Shown piece after piece: positions 37,179 through 44,917 of a stretch of DNA of 45,005 nt. This DNA comes from Blautia sp. AF19-10LB. GTDB taxonomy: Bacteria; Bacillota; Clostridia; Lachnospirales; Lachnospiraceae. The stretch covers positions 14,858-59,862 of the forward strand of contig NZ_QTWS01000026.1 of the NCBI RefSeq assembly GCF_003461245.1, read 5' to 3'. A program made the translations under genes and the position numbers. A model generated the notes under the pieces. The model made no database searches. It saw only the letters and a list, made by a program, of their open reading frames with translations, and had not been told where the DNA came from. Position 1 is the stretch's first letter; each line of letters begins with the position of its first letter.

Positions 37179-38855
37179 TCAATCATTTTTTATCAAGTAC
37201 CACTTTGCATACCTATTAGTTCCTGTTGTAACAACAATTCCATCCTTTTTCATTGCCTGTAACAAATTAGAAACCTTCTTCGATTTCTGTTCATCGCTAA
37301 GTACTTCTGGCAATGCTTTTTCCAGTACTTCCATTAAATCTCTTTTGCTGGCTTCTCCCATTGACTGAAGTGCTTTTATAATTAACTGCTTGCAAATATC
37401 ATCATCTAACCCTTTATTTCGAACATAAGCAGCTTTCTGTCCGACAATATCTGCCACCTTGAAAGATACAAAAACATTAGGATAACGTCCTTCCACAAGA
37501 CCTTTTTTCTTCAAATCCTTAAAGCTTTCTTTAGAAACTACTTCCTGTTTCTGAACTTTATCCAACAAAAATACAGTTCTCATATCTAAATCTTCATTGG
37601 AATATAAAAGCTGAGTATAATTCTTATCCAATATCTTTCCGTACACAGTCACTGTAACTCTATTAATTGTGTTCAAATCATATGTCGGCAATGGGAAGCA
37701 TTTATCACGCTGTATCTGATACATCATTGGTATTCCCATTGAATTTGTATCAATCATATACAGATTTACCATTGCGTTACACAAAAACACATTTCGATAA
37801 TACGGTGGTTTATATCCCGGTTCCAGTGCTTGTTCAATAGTTTCTGGTATAAAAGCCCCCTCATTGATAAATACCAGTCTGTCCTCAAATTCCTCTACGT
37901 TGATTTTTCCACGCAAGCGATAGTCCTGATGAGCAATACAGTTATTAATAATCTCTTTGATCAGCTCTGGTTCATATTGATCTACTTCATCCGGAAACAA
38001 AGTCTGCTGTCCGGCAATATAACGATACTTTACATTTCTGATCCTGGAATATACCTTATCCACTGCCATTAACATCGGTATATCAAAATGTTCATAAGCT
38101 TTTACCGAATTATCTGCATTATAAAGTGTCCAGGTAATTCTAGGAATAAAGCCATCAAAGAAATATTTAGCCTCACTTTTTCCTAATAACAATAATGCCG
38201 TTCTGGTGATTTTTCCTTTTATTGTAATACCAGCTTTATTTAAAACCTCAATATCAGACAGTTTCTTTAAAACTTCCTGTGCTTTTTTTCGATCACTCTG
38301 ACGTTTTGAGAAAAGTTCTCTTGCTCTTTTAATCGCTTCTTCATCCAAGTCTTCTATCGTTGCATCTTCTACAATTTCTTTTGACCAATCCATTCCTATT
38401 TGACTTCTAAGTAGATCTACTTTATTCATCGGAAGCGGTGATATAGATTCATGCTCTCTGGCATACGCTGCCCCTTGCCATGTTGTCGGAATCCCCCTAA
38501 TAGCTGGAGGAATTTGAAATGCTATCACTCGACATTTTTCCATTGTCAGTTCGTATATCTCCAGAAATGTCAATCGTTCATTGGTTCCATTTACGATTTC
38601 CTTTTTCAAACTTTGCAGACTTCCCTGTTTCCGAAATTCCGTTCCTACATATCGTTTATCATCCGAAATTCCGAAAATCAGCCACGCCTCCTGTAATCCC
38701 CGAAGATTTGCTTCATTGCTAAGTGCAGAAAAATATTTACCAATGTCATTAAACGAATAATTTGTGCGTGCTTCTTTAAATTCTACAACTTCATTTTCAA
38801 AAGATTCTATCATGCGAACAATCTTTTCTTTTAATTGGCTATCCGTATATATCAT
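37179..38855 (-). CDS. AlbA_2 (Schlafen-type) domain protein with GHKL-type ATPase region (558 aa)
   Basis: Residues about 17-140 match the AlbA_2/Schlafen putative nucleic acid-binding domain (ENEVVEFKEARTNYSFNDIG; WLIFGISDDKRYVGTEF). Residues about 295-400 resemble the ATP-binding domain paired with it in RecG-like annotated proteins (ELIKEIINNCIAHQDYRLRG at 297-316, LVFINEGAF, MGIPMMYQ). The C-terminus (about 480-555) is winged-helix-like. Such proteins are annotated as ATP-binding regulators, and some occur in defence islands. GAAAGGCGGAAG precedes the ATG. First gene of the cargo operon, with three TCTATGACT repeats in its leader. Confidence 0.85.
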   Translation of the reverse strand: MIYTDSQLKEKIVRMIESFENEVVEFKEARTNYSFNDIGKYFSALSNEANLRGLQEAWLIFGISDDKRYVGTEFRKQGSLQSLKKEIVNGTNERLTFLEIYELTMEKCRVIAFQIPPAIRGIPTTWQGAAYAREHESISPLPMNKVDLLRSQIGMDWSKEIVEDATIEDLDEEAIKRARELFSKRQSDRKKAQEVLKKLSDIEVLNKAGITIKGKITRTALLLLGKSEAKYFFDGFIPRITWTLYNADNSVKAYEHFDIPMLMAVDKVYSRIRNVKYRYIAGQQTLFPDEVDQYEPELIKEIINNCIAHQDYRLRGKINVEEFEDRLVFINEGAFIPETIEQALEPGYKPPYYRNVFLCNAMVNLYMIDTNSMGIPMMYQIQRDKCFPLPTYDLNTINRVTVTVYGKILDKNYTQLLYSNEDLDMRTVFLLDKVQKQEVVSKESFKDLKKKGLVEGRYPNVFVSFKVADIVGQKAAYVRNKGLDDDICKQLIIKALQSMGEASKRDLMEVLEKALPEVLSDEQKSKKVSNLLQAMKKDGIVVTTGTNRYAKWYLIKND

Positions 38856-38877
38856 ATTCTTCCGCCTTTCAAAATTT

Positions 38878-38910
38878 TCTATGACTAAATTCTATGACTA
38901 ATCTATGACT
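38878..38910. repeat. Three TCTATGACT direct repeats in the cargo operon leader
   Basis: Perfect copies at 38878-38886, 38891-38899 and 38902-38910, spaced 13 and 11 bases, close to one helical turn each. They lie between the -10 box and the ribosome binding site of the AlbA_2 gene, the natural place for a repressor to bind. Autoregulation by the winged-helix part of the AlbA_2 protein is one possibility. Confidence 0.65.
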
Positions 38911-38921
38911 TTCTAGAACTA

Positions 38922-38950
38922 ATTTTAACTGATTTTCAGACAGAACACAA
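38922..38950 (-). promoter_or_regulatory. Promoter of the AlbA_2/HEPN operon
   Basis: On the minus strand TTGTGT (38945-38950), 17 bases, TAAAAT (38922-38927). It lies just after the terminator of the upstream gene and before the triple repeat. Confidence 0.6.
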
Positions 38951-38957
38951 GCAATAG

Positions 38958-38997
38958 CAAAAAAATAAAAGGCATCCCACGCGCTACGCAGGACACC
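38958..38997 (-). terminator. Terminator after the small conserved gene
   Basis: On the minus strand GGTGTCCTGCG pairs, with several G-U pairs, with CGCGTGGGATGCC, followed by TTTTATTTTTTTG. The stem includes the stop codon of the 58-aa gene. It ends the primase-helicase transcript before the cargo operon. Confidence 0.85.
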
Positions 38998-39160
38998 CTC
39001 CATCATGTTTTGGTTCATTGGGAAGCTCATCCGCTGCTTCTTGTATTGCCTGTTCCACCTTACTTGCATTTGCTTCAATCAATATCTTTAACAGATAGTC
39101 GGCGGTTACTTCCGCAGTGTTTGGATTATGGAATCGATAATTAAGTTTTCTCTTTTTCAT
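38984..39160 (-). CDS. Small conserved element protein (58 aa), function unknown
   Basis: Begins MKKRKLNYRFHNPNTAEVTA and continues DYLLKILIEANASKVEQAIQ, ending DGGCPA. It is a short helical protein typically seen downstream of VirE-like genes in Firmicutes integrative elements; no function is known to me. The start at 39160 follows GGAGGTGG; a 51-codon upstream extension crosses repeat-rich, apparently non-coding DNA. Confidence 0.7.
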   Translation of the reverse strand: MKKRKLNYRFHNPNTAEVTADYLLKILIEANASKVEQAIQEAADELPNEPKHDGGCPA

Positions 39161-39285
39161 AGCGGAATTTCCACCTCCTCCCGTATGTCTTTGTCCATAA
39201 CTATGAAAATGTTTTTTGAAATAGTCCTGCCAAATGCCATTCCTGTTCAACTTAAATAGATGCCGGTCAAAGGGGCATCCCTGTT

Positions 39286-39572
39286 GTAAACCACCGCTGT
39301 AAACAAACTCCAAAAAATCTAATTCTTTTTGTTTTTTCAGTTTTCTTTCCTCAATACCAAATTACTCTTATATATCTGTTTACTGTTTACAAATTCTACA
39401 AGTCAAAGCAATATCCATAGAAAAAAGTGTAAACAACACGCCAACTACCGTAAACCTGACTGGCATTTTACTGGAAAGGTAACTCCACCTGCCGGGCTTC
39501 CTTCTCAGTAATCGGATGCCAGTCATTTTCATTTTTTAAGTCTTTTGCGTCTCGTTTACAGTTTTCGTTTAC
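39286..39572. repeat. Cluster of eight TGTAAAC-type repeats (candidate iterons/origin)
   Basis: GTAAAC or its complement occurs at 39286, 39299, 39378, 39385, 39429, 39450, 39554 and 39567. In six of the eight copies it is preceded by T (TGTAAAC). About 0.14 hexamers would be expected by chance in 287 bases over both strands. The cluster fills the 307-base non-coding gap 39161-39467 and runs into the end of the VirE-like gene. Its position directly downstream of helicase and primase genes suggests a replication origin. Confidence 0.6.
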
Positions 39573-40874
39573 ACATACCCACGAACGCTGTGTACCGTAA
39601 TCCTTGAATCTTGTCATCGTCCCCTGTTTCCAACCCACAATGCTTGTATTCATGATTTCACAGATGCGGTCTGTCTCCGCCTTCTTCGGCTTTACATAAG
39701 GATTGTCCAGTGCCTCTTTAAAAAGCATCAATGAACAGACTTTTCTGTCTTCATGTTCATCCAGCCATGCCTGTATCATTCCGGCTTCCGTATCATCCGC
39801 CATGAACTCCTGCCGCAGTTTATCAAGCTGTGTTTCTGTTTCCTTTGAAAACGCCAGTTTAAAATTTCCATTACGGTACAACATCATTGCTTCCGCCCAC
39901 ACCTGATCAATATACTGTCTGGATTCCTTCTCATTTTCGAGGATATGAACCTCCATCTCTGCCCGGTTCGTCTGAACCGGAACGAATCTTCGATTTCCGG
40001 TACGGTCAAACGGCAGGAATCGCTTAATATTGGATGTTCCTCCAAATACACATTGCCTCGGACGATCAAGAGCATATACTGCATAAGAATCCCGATAAGT
40101 CTCTTTCTGCCTGCTCAGAAAGCTCTTTGTTTCCTCAATACTCTTAGAGCGTGCCGTTGCGACCATTTCAGACATTTCAATCATCCAATGACCACGAAGC
40201 TGACAATAAACTTTTTCCGAATCCAGTTTGCCGATGTCATCAGTGAACCAGTCATCCTTTACTGCCATGAAACGAAAAAATGTAGATTTTCCCACGCCCT
40301 GACCCCCGACCAGACAGAGCATATATTCAAACTTAATTCCGGGGCGGAACGCACGGGCAATAGCTCCCAGCAAAAACATTTTCATACTTTCATAGGTCAA
40401 CTCATCCACAGGTGCACCAAGAAAATGATGCAGCACATAGCGGATACGTTCCTGCCCATCCCATTGCAGACTGTTCAAATAATCCCGGACAGGGTGATAT
40501 TTGTTCCGATCTGCCTGATGGACAATACTTTTCTGCACAATCTTATCCATCGTCAGACCGTAAGTCTCTTCCAAATAAAGCATAATATAGTTCAAATCCA
40601 TATCTGTGAATGCCGGGCTTATCCGTTCCCACCACACGGGTTTTACAATGTCTGTCTGCTCAGTCAAAATATTGTGCCGGAATACATCTTTTAACAGAGG
40701 ATCATGTTCTAAAATTAGCTTACAGTTATGCCGATTGTTTTTCACAGCACCCTTCTGTGTCATTTCCAGTTGTTCTCTGATTTCCTCTACTGTCAACTCC
40801 GTTTCCATTATATCCATTACTTCGCACAATTCCTGTCGTGTCTGTGGTGATAAAGTCTGAAATTCTCTGTTCAA
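39468..40874 (-). CDS. VirE/VapE-like P-loop replication helicase
   Basis: A 468-residue protein with Walker A GGQGVGKS (190-197), preceded by FEYMLCLV, and a downstream block KVYCQLRGHWMIEMSEMVAT and GGTSNIKRFLPFDRTGNRRF, the signature order of virulence-associated E family ATPases on phages and integrative elements. RDYLNSLQWDGQERI (130-144) is also typical. The start is TTG at 40872-40874 after a perfect AAGGAGGTGA, so the gene overlaps the end of the primase gene by 149 bases in another frame. Likely the helicase partner of the primase in replication of the excised element. Confidence 0.88.
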   Translation of the reverse strand: MNREFQTLSPQTRQELCEVMDIMETELTVEEIREQLEMTQKGAVKNNRHNCKLILEHDPLLKDVFRHNILTEQTDIVKPVWWERISPAFTDMDLNYIMLYLEETYGLTMDKIVQKSIVHQADRNKYHPVRDYLNSLQWDGQERIRYVLHHFLGAPVDELTYESMKMFLLGAIARAFRPGIKFEYMLCLVGGQGVGKSTFFRFMAVKDDWFTDDIGKLDSEKVYCQLRGHWMIEMSEMVATARSKSIEETKSFLSRQKETYRDSYAVYALDRPRQCVFGGTSNIKRFLPFDRTGNRRFVPVQTNRAEMEVHILENEKESRQYIDQVWAEAMMLYRNGNFKLAFSKETETQLDKLRQEFMADDTEAGMIQAWLDEHEDRKVCSLMLFKEALDNPYVKPKKAETDRICEIMNTSIVGWKQGTMTRFKDYGTQRSWVCVNENCKRDAKDLKNENDWHPITEKEARQVELPFQ

Positions 40875-41430
40875 TCGCTGTCACCTCCTTCCCATGAGCC
40901 ACCACTACGGCAACTCGTTCTTCTAATGTGCCTGATAATAATGTATCCAACAGGTACTCTGTTTCTGATATTTTTTCCAATGCCTCCATAAACAGCGGAT
41001 GCCAGACATCTTCCACCTGTTTCGGAGCACACTCTTCTTTCCACTGTTTCAACAAATGCAGGTAATCTGCCAGTGCACGGAAATATCTATTTTCTGCCTG
41101 CAGATACCTCTGTTCCTGTGTTAGCTGTCGTTTGATTTGTTTTCTCTGTGGCGGGCTGTGCCCCATGTTCTCATAATGTATAGAAAAATCTCTTGCCAAT
41201 TTCTCTGCCGCCTCTTTTGGTTTTAAATTGTACAAGTGTGCCGTAAAATCAATCACATCCCCATCTGCCTGACATCCGAAACAATGAAAACGCCTGTCCA
41301 CTTTCATGCTTGGATTCTTGTCACGGTGAAATGGACAGACCGCCATTCCATTCTTGTTTACCCGTATTCCATAGCTTTCTGCAGCCTGCCGGGTAGTCAC
41401 AGACTGTTTAACTGCTTCAAATATATTCAT
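40726..41430 (-). CDS. CHC2 zinc-finger primase-like protein
   Basis: A 234-residue protein. The N-terminal zinc finger of DnaG type uses Cys32, His35, Cys50 and Cys53 (VCPFHRDKNPSMKVDRRFHC followed by FGCQADGDVIDF). There is no TOPRIM domain, so it is only the DNA-binding part of a primase, with an unknown helical C-terminus. The last 50 residues are encoded in DNA shared with the VirE-like gene and look low-complexity (Asn/Gly/Arg-rich). It starts 21 bases after the relaxase gene. Confidence 0.85.
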   Translation of the reverse strand: MNIFEAVKQSVTTRQAAESYGIRVNKNGMAVCPFHRDKNPSMKVDRRFHCFGCQADGDVIDFTAHLYNLKPKEAAEKLARDFSIHYENMGHSPPQRKQIKRQLTQEQRYLQAENRYFRALADYLHLLKQWKEECAPKQVEDVWHPLFMEALEKISETEYLLDTLLSGTLEERVAVVVAHGKEVTAIEQRISDFITTDTTGIVRSNGYNGNGVDSRGNQRTTGNDTEGCCEKQSA

Positions 41431-41451
41431 CCTTTTCCTCTTTTCTTTACA

Positions 41452-42690
41452 TCACAACTCCATATCGTTCCTTCCCAATTTAGTTCTTCCTTCGTGTTCC
41501 CATCGCTCTCGGTTCTCCTGTTCCGCAGTAATTTTTGCTTTTGCCAGCCTATCCAGAATGGAACTTCTGGCTTTTTTCTTAATCTGTTCGGTATTCACCT
41601 TTTTGACTTCCGGTTTTATCAGCGTGGTCTGGATTGTTTTAACTGCTGTCTGCATAGCTTTTGTAATTTTGGTAATTACTCCGTCCAATCGACTTACAGC
41701 ATAAGTTCTTTCTTTTTGGGAAGCCTTGCGCTCAGGGGAAAGCACCCACGCCTTTGACTGTTCTACCAGACGAATGTCTTCTTTATGGGTTTCCACTCTG
41801 ACCTCATCCGTCACAACCTCCACAGCTTTGTCGTAAGCAATATCTGAAACTTCATCGATCAAAGCTTCTACTTCTTCAATTTTCAAAGTAAGTGTATCCA
41901 GTATTTCTGTCTGGTTTTTCATCTGTTCCTTTTGCTTAAACAGGATATAATCCTGCTTTTCAAGATAATCTCGCCCTCCATAAGACGGTTCTTCTTCCAG
42001 ATGCAACCCGTATTTTCGAGTTATATCAAAAAGCATTGTCCGGCAAATAGCATCAAAAGTCTGCTTTCGATTATTATTGCGGCCTTTAGGTTTATCCGGT
42101 TTTGGAAGTGCAATCCCTAATTCTTCCAGTGCTTTTTCCTGCTGGGGACAGATTTCCCCGTACTTATTCTCACAATCAAAAACATGACGTTCATGAATGT
42201 GCGGCGTTCCTTCGTCCAAATGCAGTGCCCAGTCCAGAATATGGACATGAGAACCGAACCGATTTGTGAACTGCTTTGTAAAGTCCTGTACGACCGCAAG
42301 TAATATTTCATAGGAAACAGATTCTTCTACTGTTCCTATTTGAAAAATAGTTTCCTCTGGACAGGTTTTATTGTTCTTTAGTAAATCTTCCACAGATCGG
42401 TTACGCTCTGTATGACGGGTTCTTGCATTTCTTTCATTCTGCGCTTCTATATATTTTCCATAATGTTCCTGATAAAAAGTACATTCAATTTTCTCAAAAC
42501 TGATATCCTGAGAATCTTCTTCCCTGTTCTGCATTGTGGTATAGCCACGGTAACAGTCCCAGTAAATATTTTCTCTGACTCTTCCAGCATCAATATGTTC
42601 ACTGTTTTCCAAGTCGAAACGGCGATCATTATGCCTGGGATTATAAGTGCCATTTTTCCCGGAGCGTCCATTGTGTCTTGTTGCTTTCAA
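41452..42690 (-). CDS. MobV-like relaxase (plasmid recombination/mobilisation protein)
   Basis: A 412-residue protein. HLDEGTPHIH (157-166) matches the metal-binding HxDExxPHxH motif of MOBV/Pre-Mob relaxases, which nick at oriT and pilot the strand during mobilisation. The N-terminus MKATRHNGRSGKNGTYNPRH followed by NDRRFD is the family's first conserved block. The C-terminal half is coiled-coil. The start is TTG at 42688-42690 after AAGGAGGG with a longish spacer. The candidate oriT lies directly upstream. Confidence 0.85.
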   Translation of the reverse strand: MKATRHNGRSGKNGTYNPRHNDRRFDLENSEHIDAGRVRENIYWDCYRGYTTMQNREEDSQDISFEKIECTFYQEHYGKYIEAQNERNARTRHTERNRSVEDLLKNNKTCPEETIFQIGTVEESVSYEILLAVVQDFTKQFTNRFGSHVHILDWALHLDEGTPHIHERHVFDCENKYGEICPQQEKALEELGIALPKPDKPKGRNNNRKQTFDAICRTMLFDITRKYGLHLEEEPSYGGRDYLEKQDYILFKQKEQMKNQTEILDTLTLKIEEVEALIDEVSDIAYDKAVEVVTDEVRVETHKEDIRLVEQSKAWVLSPERKASQKERTYAVSRLDGVITKITKAMQTAVKTIQTTLIKPEVKKVNTEQIKKKARSSILDRLAKAKITAEQENRERWEHEGRTKLGRNDMEL

Positions 42691-42735
42691 TAATTTTCTT
42701 GCCCTCCTTTTTCACGTTTTTCCAAATTAAATAAG

Positions 42736-42813
42736 GCAGCGAAGCTGCAAACCTGCGTGAATTTGCGTCAGGTAATACCCAGTACGAGTAGACGCACGCA
42801 TCAACTCACTGGG
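42736..42813. other. Candidate origin of transfer (oriT) upstream of the relaxase
   Basis: The 180-base gap between the HTH gene and the relaxase contains a GCAGC-gaa-GCTGC hairpin (42736-42748) and the inverted repeat CCCAGT (42778-42783)/ACTGGG (42808-42813) with a G/C-richer loop including TAGACGCACGC. A hairpin next to a MOBV gene is the usual oriT layout. No nick site can be fixed from sequence alone. Confidence 0.4.
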
Positions 42814-42870
42814 CAATGGCTGCCGCCCTTAACCTGCACAAAAGACTTCGCTCTCCGCTCTGCTCCAGAT

Positions 42871-43095
42871 TTAGTTACTATTCTCCGGCACCCTTCCATT
42901 CCCCTTTGCCATCCATTCGAAAAAAGCAATTTTACTAACCTTAATTAATCTGCCGCTTCGAAATGCCGGAAAACCGGGTGTATGAACCAGTTCATAAGCC
43001 GTTACTCTGGAAATCCCCATAATCCGCTGAATATCAGCCACATCCAGTACAAGAGGCAGTTCATCATAATTGTTTAATCTCTTATTTTCACTCAT
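42871..43095 (-). CDS. Excisionase-type HTH DNA-binding protein (74 aa)
   Basis: A helix-turn-helix of the MerR/excisionase (HTH_17) type: LPLVLDVADIQRIMGISRVT followed by AYELVHTPGFPAFRSGRLIK, with the typical FPAxRxGRxIKV wing. GGAGGAAC precedes the ATG. Probably a regulator or recombination directionality factor for the serine recombinase element. First of the minus-strand mobilisation genes. Confidence 0.85.
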   Translation of the reverse strand: MSENKRLNNYDELPLVLDVADIQRIMGISRVTAYELVHTPGFPAFRSGRLIKVSKIAFFEWMAKGNGRVPENSN

Positions 43096-43411
43096 GTTGT
43101 TCCTCCATTTTTGATCTCATTTTTTTAGCTTCTCATTGCCGTTTTCTCTTTCCTGTTTCCTGAGTCATACTGCTGTCAAGGCATACAACACGTCATCCAT
43201 TCGGATGCGCTCACTTCTTTTATCGAAGGTCATGGCGGTTTATCTCAGGTTAGACGGTCATAAAGTTGTCAAAGTACACTGCATAGTACGAAATTACCAT
43301 TCAATCGTATCTTATCAATCTCATCTTGACTTTTCAATACTTTCGCGATACCATAAATGTAACTAATATTATATTTTTTAAAATTACCATACAAAACAGG
43401 AGCAAATAGAA
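43096..43411. other. Divergent control region of the mobilisation genes and DUF6076-like gene
   Basis: No gene seen. On the plus strand TTGACT (43326-43331), 17 bases, TACCAT (43349-43354) could drive the 43412 gene. AAATTACCAT occurs twice (near 43285-43307 and 43381-43391). On the minus strand, TTGACA-like boxes occur near 43166 and 43273 but without a clear -10. Confidence 0.4.
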
Positions 43412-44455
43412 ATGGCTTATCAATTTATAAGGCAAGAACCTTGCTACGACCACATCCTCTTCGTTCTGGCATTGGATAGAGACAAAATGAAGGAGCGAAT
43501 TTTAATCGGAACGGAACAGCAAATCCGTTTTCGACTGGACGGAAATAAAGATAACGATGTCATATATGATATAACACGTCCTCTAGGACGTTTTCTGATA
43601 GATTTTGAATATGATAAAGAAAAGAACTGGAATATATATGGACTTGCTCCCCTACGTGATGCATTGCACACTAACCGTTGGAAACAGCCTGCACTGGAAC
43701 AGACTGCTGGTGATTTTCTGGCAAAAAAATATCTCACCGGTGATCCGGTGAGAATGTATGCTACATTCCGTATTTGGAATGAATATCTTGTTACAGGGGA
43801 ATATCGTGACCGTAATACTGCCTGTGATCGTTTTATAGAAAAAATCCAAATTTTGACTCAGGCATTCCAAACAGAAAATGTCATGAATTTTAATTCTGAT
43901 ACCGGAAAACCAGAACGTTTTCATACTGGCAGTCTTTATTTCCGCAACACTCCTGCTGAAATCACTCGACTTGAACTTTGGTTTCCGGATAATAGGCGCA
44001 GAACAGAATGCGTAGCTGCCTATAGCTCTTTTTATCCGCTTATCACTTATTACTTGAATCGACTGAATGACTGGGGCCTTTGTTTCCGTCAGTGCAAAGT
44101 CTGTGTAAAATATTTTCTGGCAAAAAGCCAGCGTTATGAACTGTGCAGTGATAAGTGCCGTAAAGCACAGGCACTTCAAAACAAAAGGGAGTTTGATGAA
44201 CGAGCCAGAGAAAATAACTATGATCTGCTTTATAAAAATGAATGCCAGAATTGGCGTAATAAAATCAATAAGTCCCAAAAAACTGCTAATTTTCCGATTG
44301 AACGCCTGGAAGAAATGAAAAATGCGTTTGACCTTTTTAAGAAAGAAGCTCTGCAGCGTAAGAAAGCTGTAAAGGCAGGAGCAACCAGTCCGACAGAATT
44401 CACAGACTGGTTGTATCAGCAGAGCAATATTATCTTAAAACTCAGCAAAATCTGA
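43412..44455 (+). CDS. DUF6076-like protein with C-terminal zinc ribbon (347 aa)
   Basis: A soluble 347-residue protein. A CxxC...CxxxC zinc site (Cys228, Cys231, Cys245, Cys249, in FRQCKVCVKYFLAKSQRYEL followed by CSDKCRKAQALQNKREFDE) resembles the zinc-finger end of CGNR/DUF6076 proteins that occur on Lachnospiraceae integrative elements. The N-terminal 220 residues are not recognised. CAGGAGC lies upstream of the ATG. The opposite orientation to the mobilisation genes suggests a separate accessory or regulatory role. Confidence 0.7.
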   Translation: MAYQFIRQEPCYDHILFVLALDRDKMKERILIGTEQQIRFRLDGNKDNDVIYDITRPLGRFLIDFEYDKEKNWNIYGLAPLRDALHTNRWKQPALEQTAGDFLAKKYLTGDPVRMYATFRIWNEYLVTGEYRDRNTACDRFIEKIQILTQAFQTENVMNFNSDTGKPERFHTGSLYFRNTPAEITRLELWFPDNRRRTECVAAYSSFYPLITYYLNRLNDWGLCFRQCKVCVKYFLAKSQRYELCSDKCRKAQALQNKREFDERARENNYDLLYKNECQNWRNKINKSQKTANFPIERLEEMKNAFDLFKKEALQRKKAVKAGATSPTEFTDWLYQQSNIILKLSKI

Positions 44456-44475
44456 ATCCATCCCTGTAAAGGAAA

Positions 44476-44497
44476 GGCAGCGAATTTACTCGCTGCC
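44476..44497. terminator. Terminator between convergent genes
   Basis: GGCAGCGA (44476-44483) and TCGCTGCC (44490-44497) form a perfect 8-bp stem with a 6-base loop, followed by TGCCTTCTC on the plus strand. It overlaps the stop of the facing winged-helix gene. Confidence 0.6.
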
Positions 44498-44917
44498 TGC
44501 CTTCTCATTGAACTTGTATCCTACACCCCAGACGGTTTGAATATATACCGGGTTACCCGGATCATCTTCTATTTTCTCACGAATATGACTGATATGGCTC
44601 ATTACTATATTGTAATCGCCAAAATAGGATTCTTTCCAGACTATATCATAAATCTGTTCTTTACTAAATACTCTTCCTGGATTTTGTGCTAATAACTGCA
44701 GGATTTCAAACTCGGTGTAAGTTAATTCTATTTTTCTATTATCACGAACGACTTCTCTCCGTTTCAAATCAATCGCTATACCCTTATGCCATATTTTCGA
44801 TTGAAATTGTATTTCCTGAAAAAGAAATTTCTCTCTGCCGGAATCTAACACAGAAATAACAGAATTTACCAAATCTTCCTCAGCTCCCTCGAATGATACC
44901 AGCAATATTTTTCCCAC
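44486..44917 (-). CDS. Stand-alone OmpR/PhoB-type winged-helix regulator (143 aa)
   Basis: The C-terminal about 95 residues form the DNA-binding output domain of OmpR/PhoB response regulators (ELTYTEFEILQLLAQNPGRV; IVMSHISHIREKIEDDPGNP; VWGVGYKF). The phosphoacceptor receiver domain is absent and replaced by about 40 unrelated residues (MGKILLVSFEGAEEDLVNSV). The start is GTG (44915-44917) after GAGGA. With no histidine kinase nearby it is probably a phosphorylation-independent regulator of the element. A TATAAT on the minus strand near 44977 may be its promoter; the last 88 bases of the window hold nothing else recognised. Confidence 0.8.
   Translation of the reverse strand: MGKILLVSFEGAEEDLVNSVISVLDSGREKFLFQEIQFQSKIWHKGIAIDLKRREVVRDNRKIELTYTEFEILQLLAQNPGRVFSKEQIYDIVWKESYFGDYNIVMSHISHIREKIEDDPGNPVYIQTVWGVGYKFNEKAGSE

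Noticed and set aside
38984..39313. 109-codon version of the small conserved protein
   Set aside because: The upstream 51 codons run through TGTAAAC repeat-rich DNA, and GGAGGTGG marks the start at 39160.
44486..44917. Full two-component system at the right end
   Set aside because: Only the DNA-binding domain is present, with no receiver and no histidine kinase in the window.
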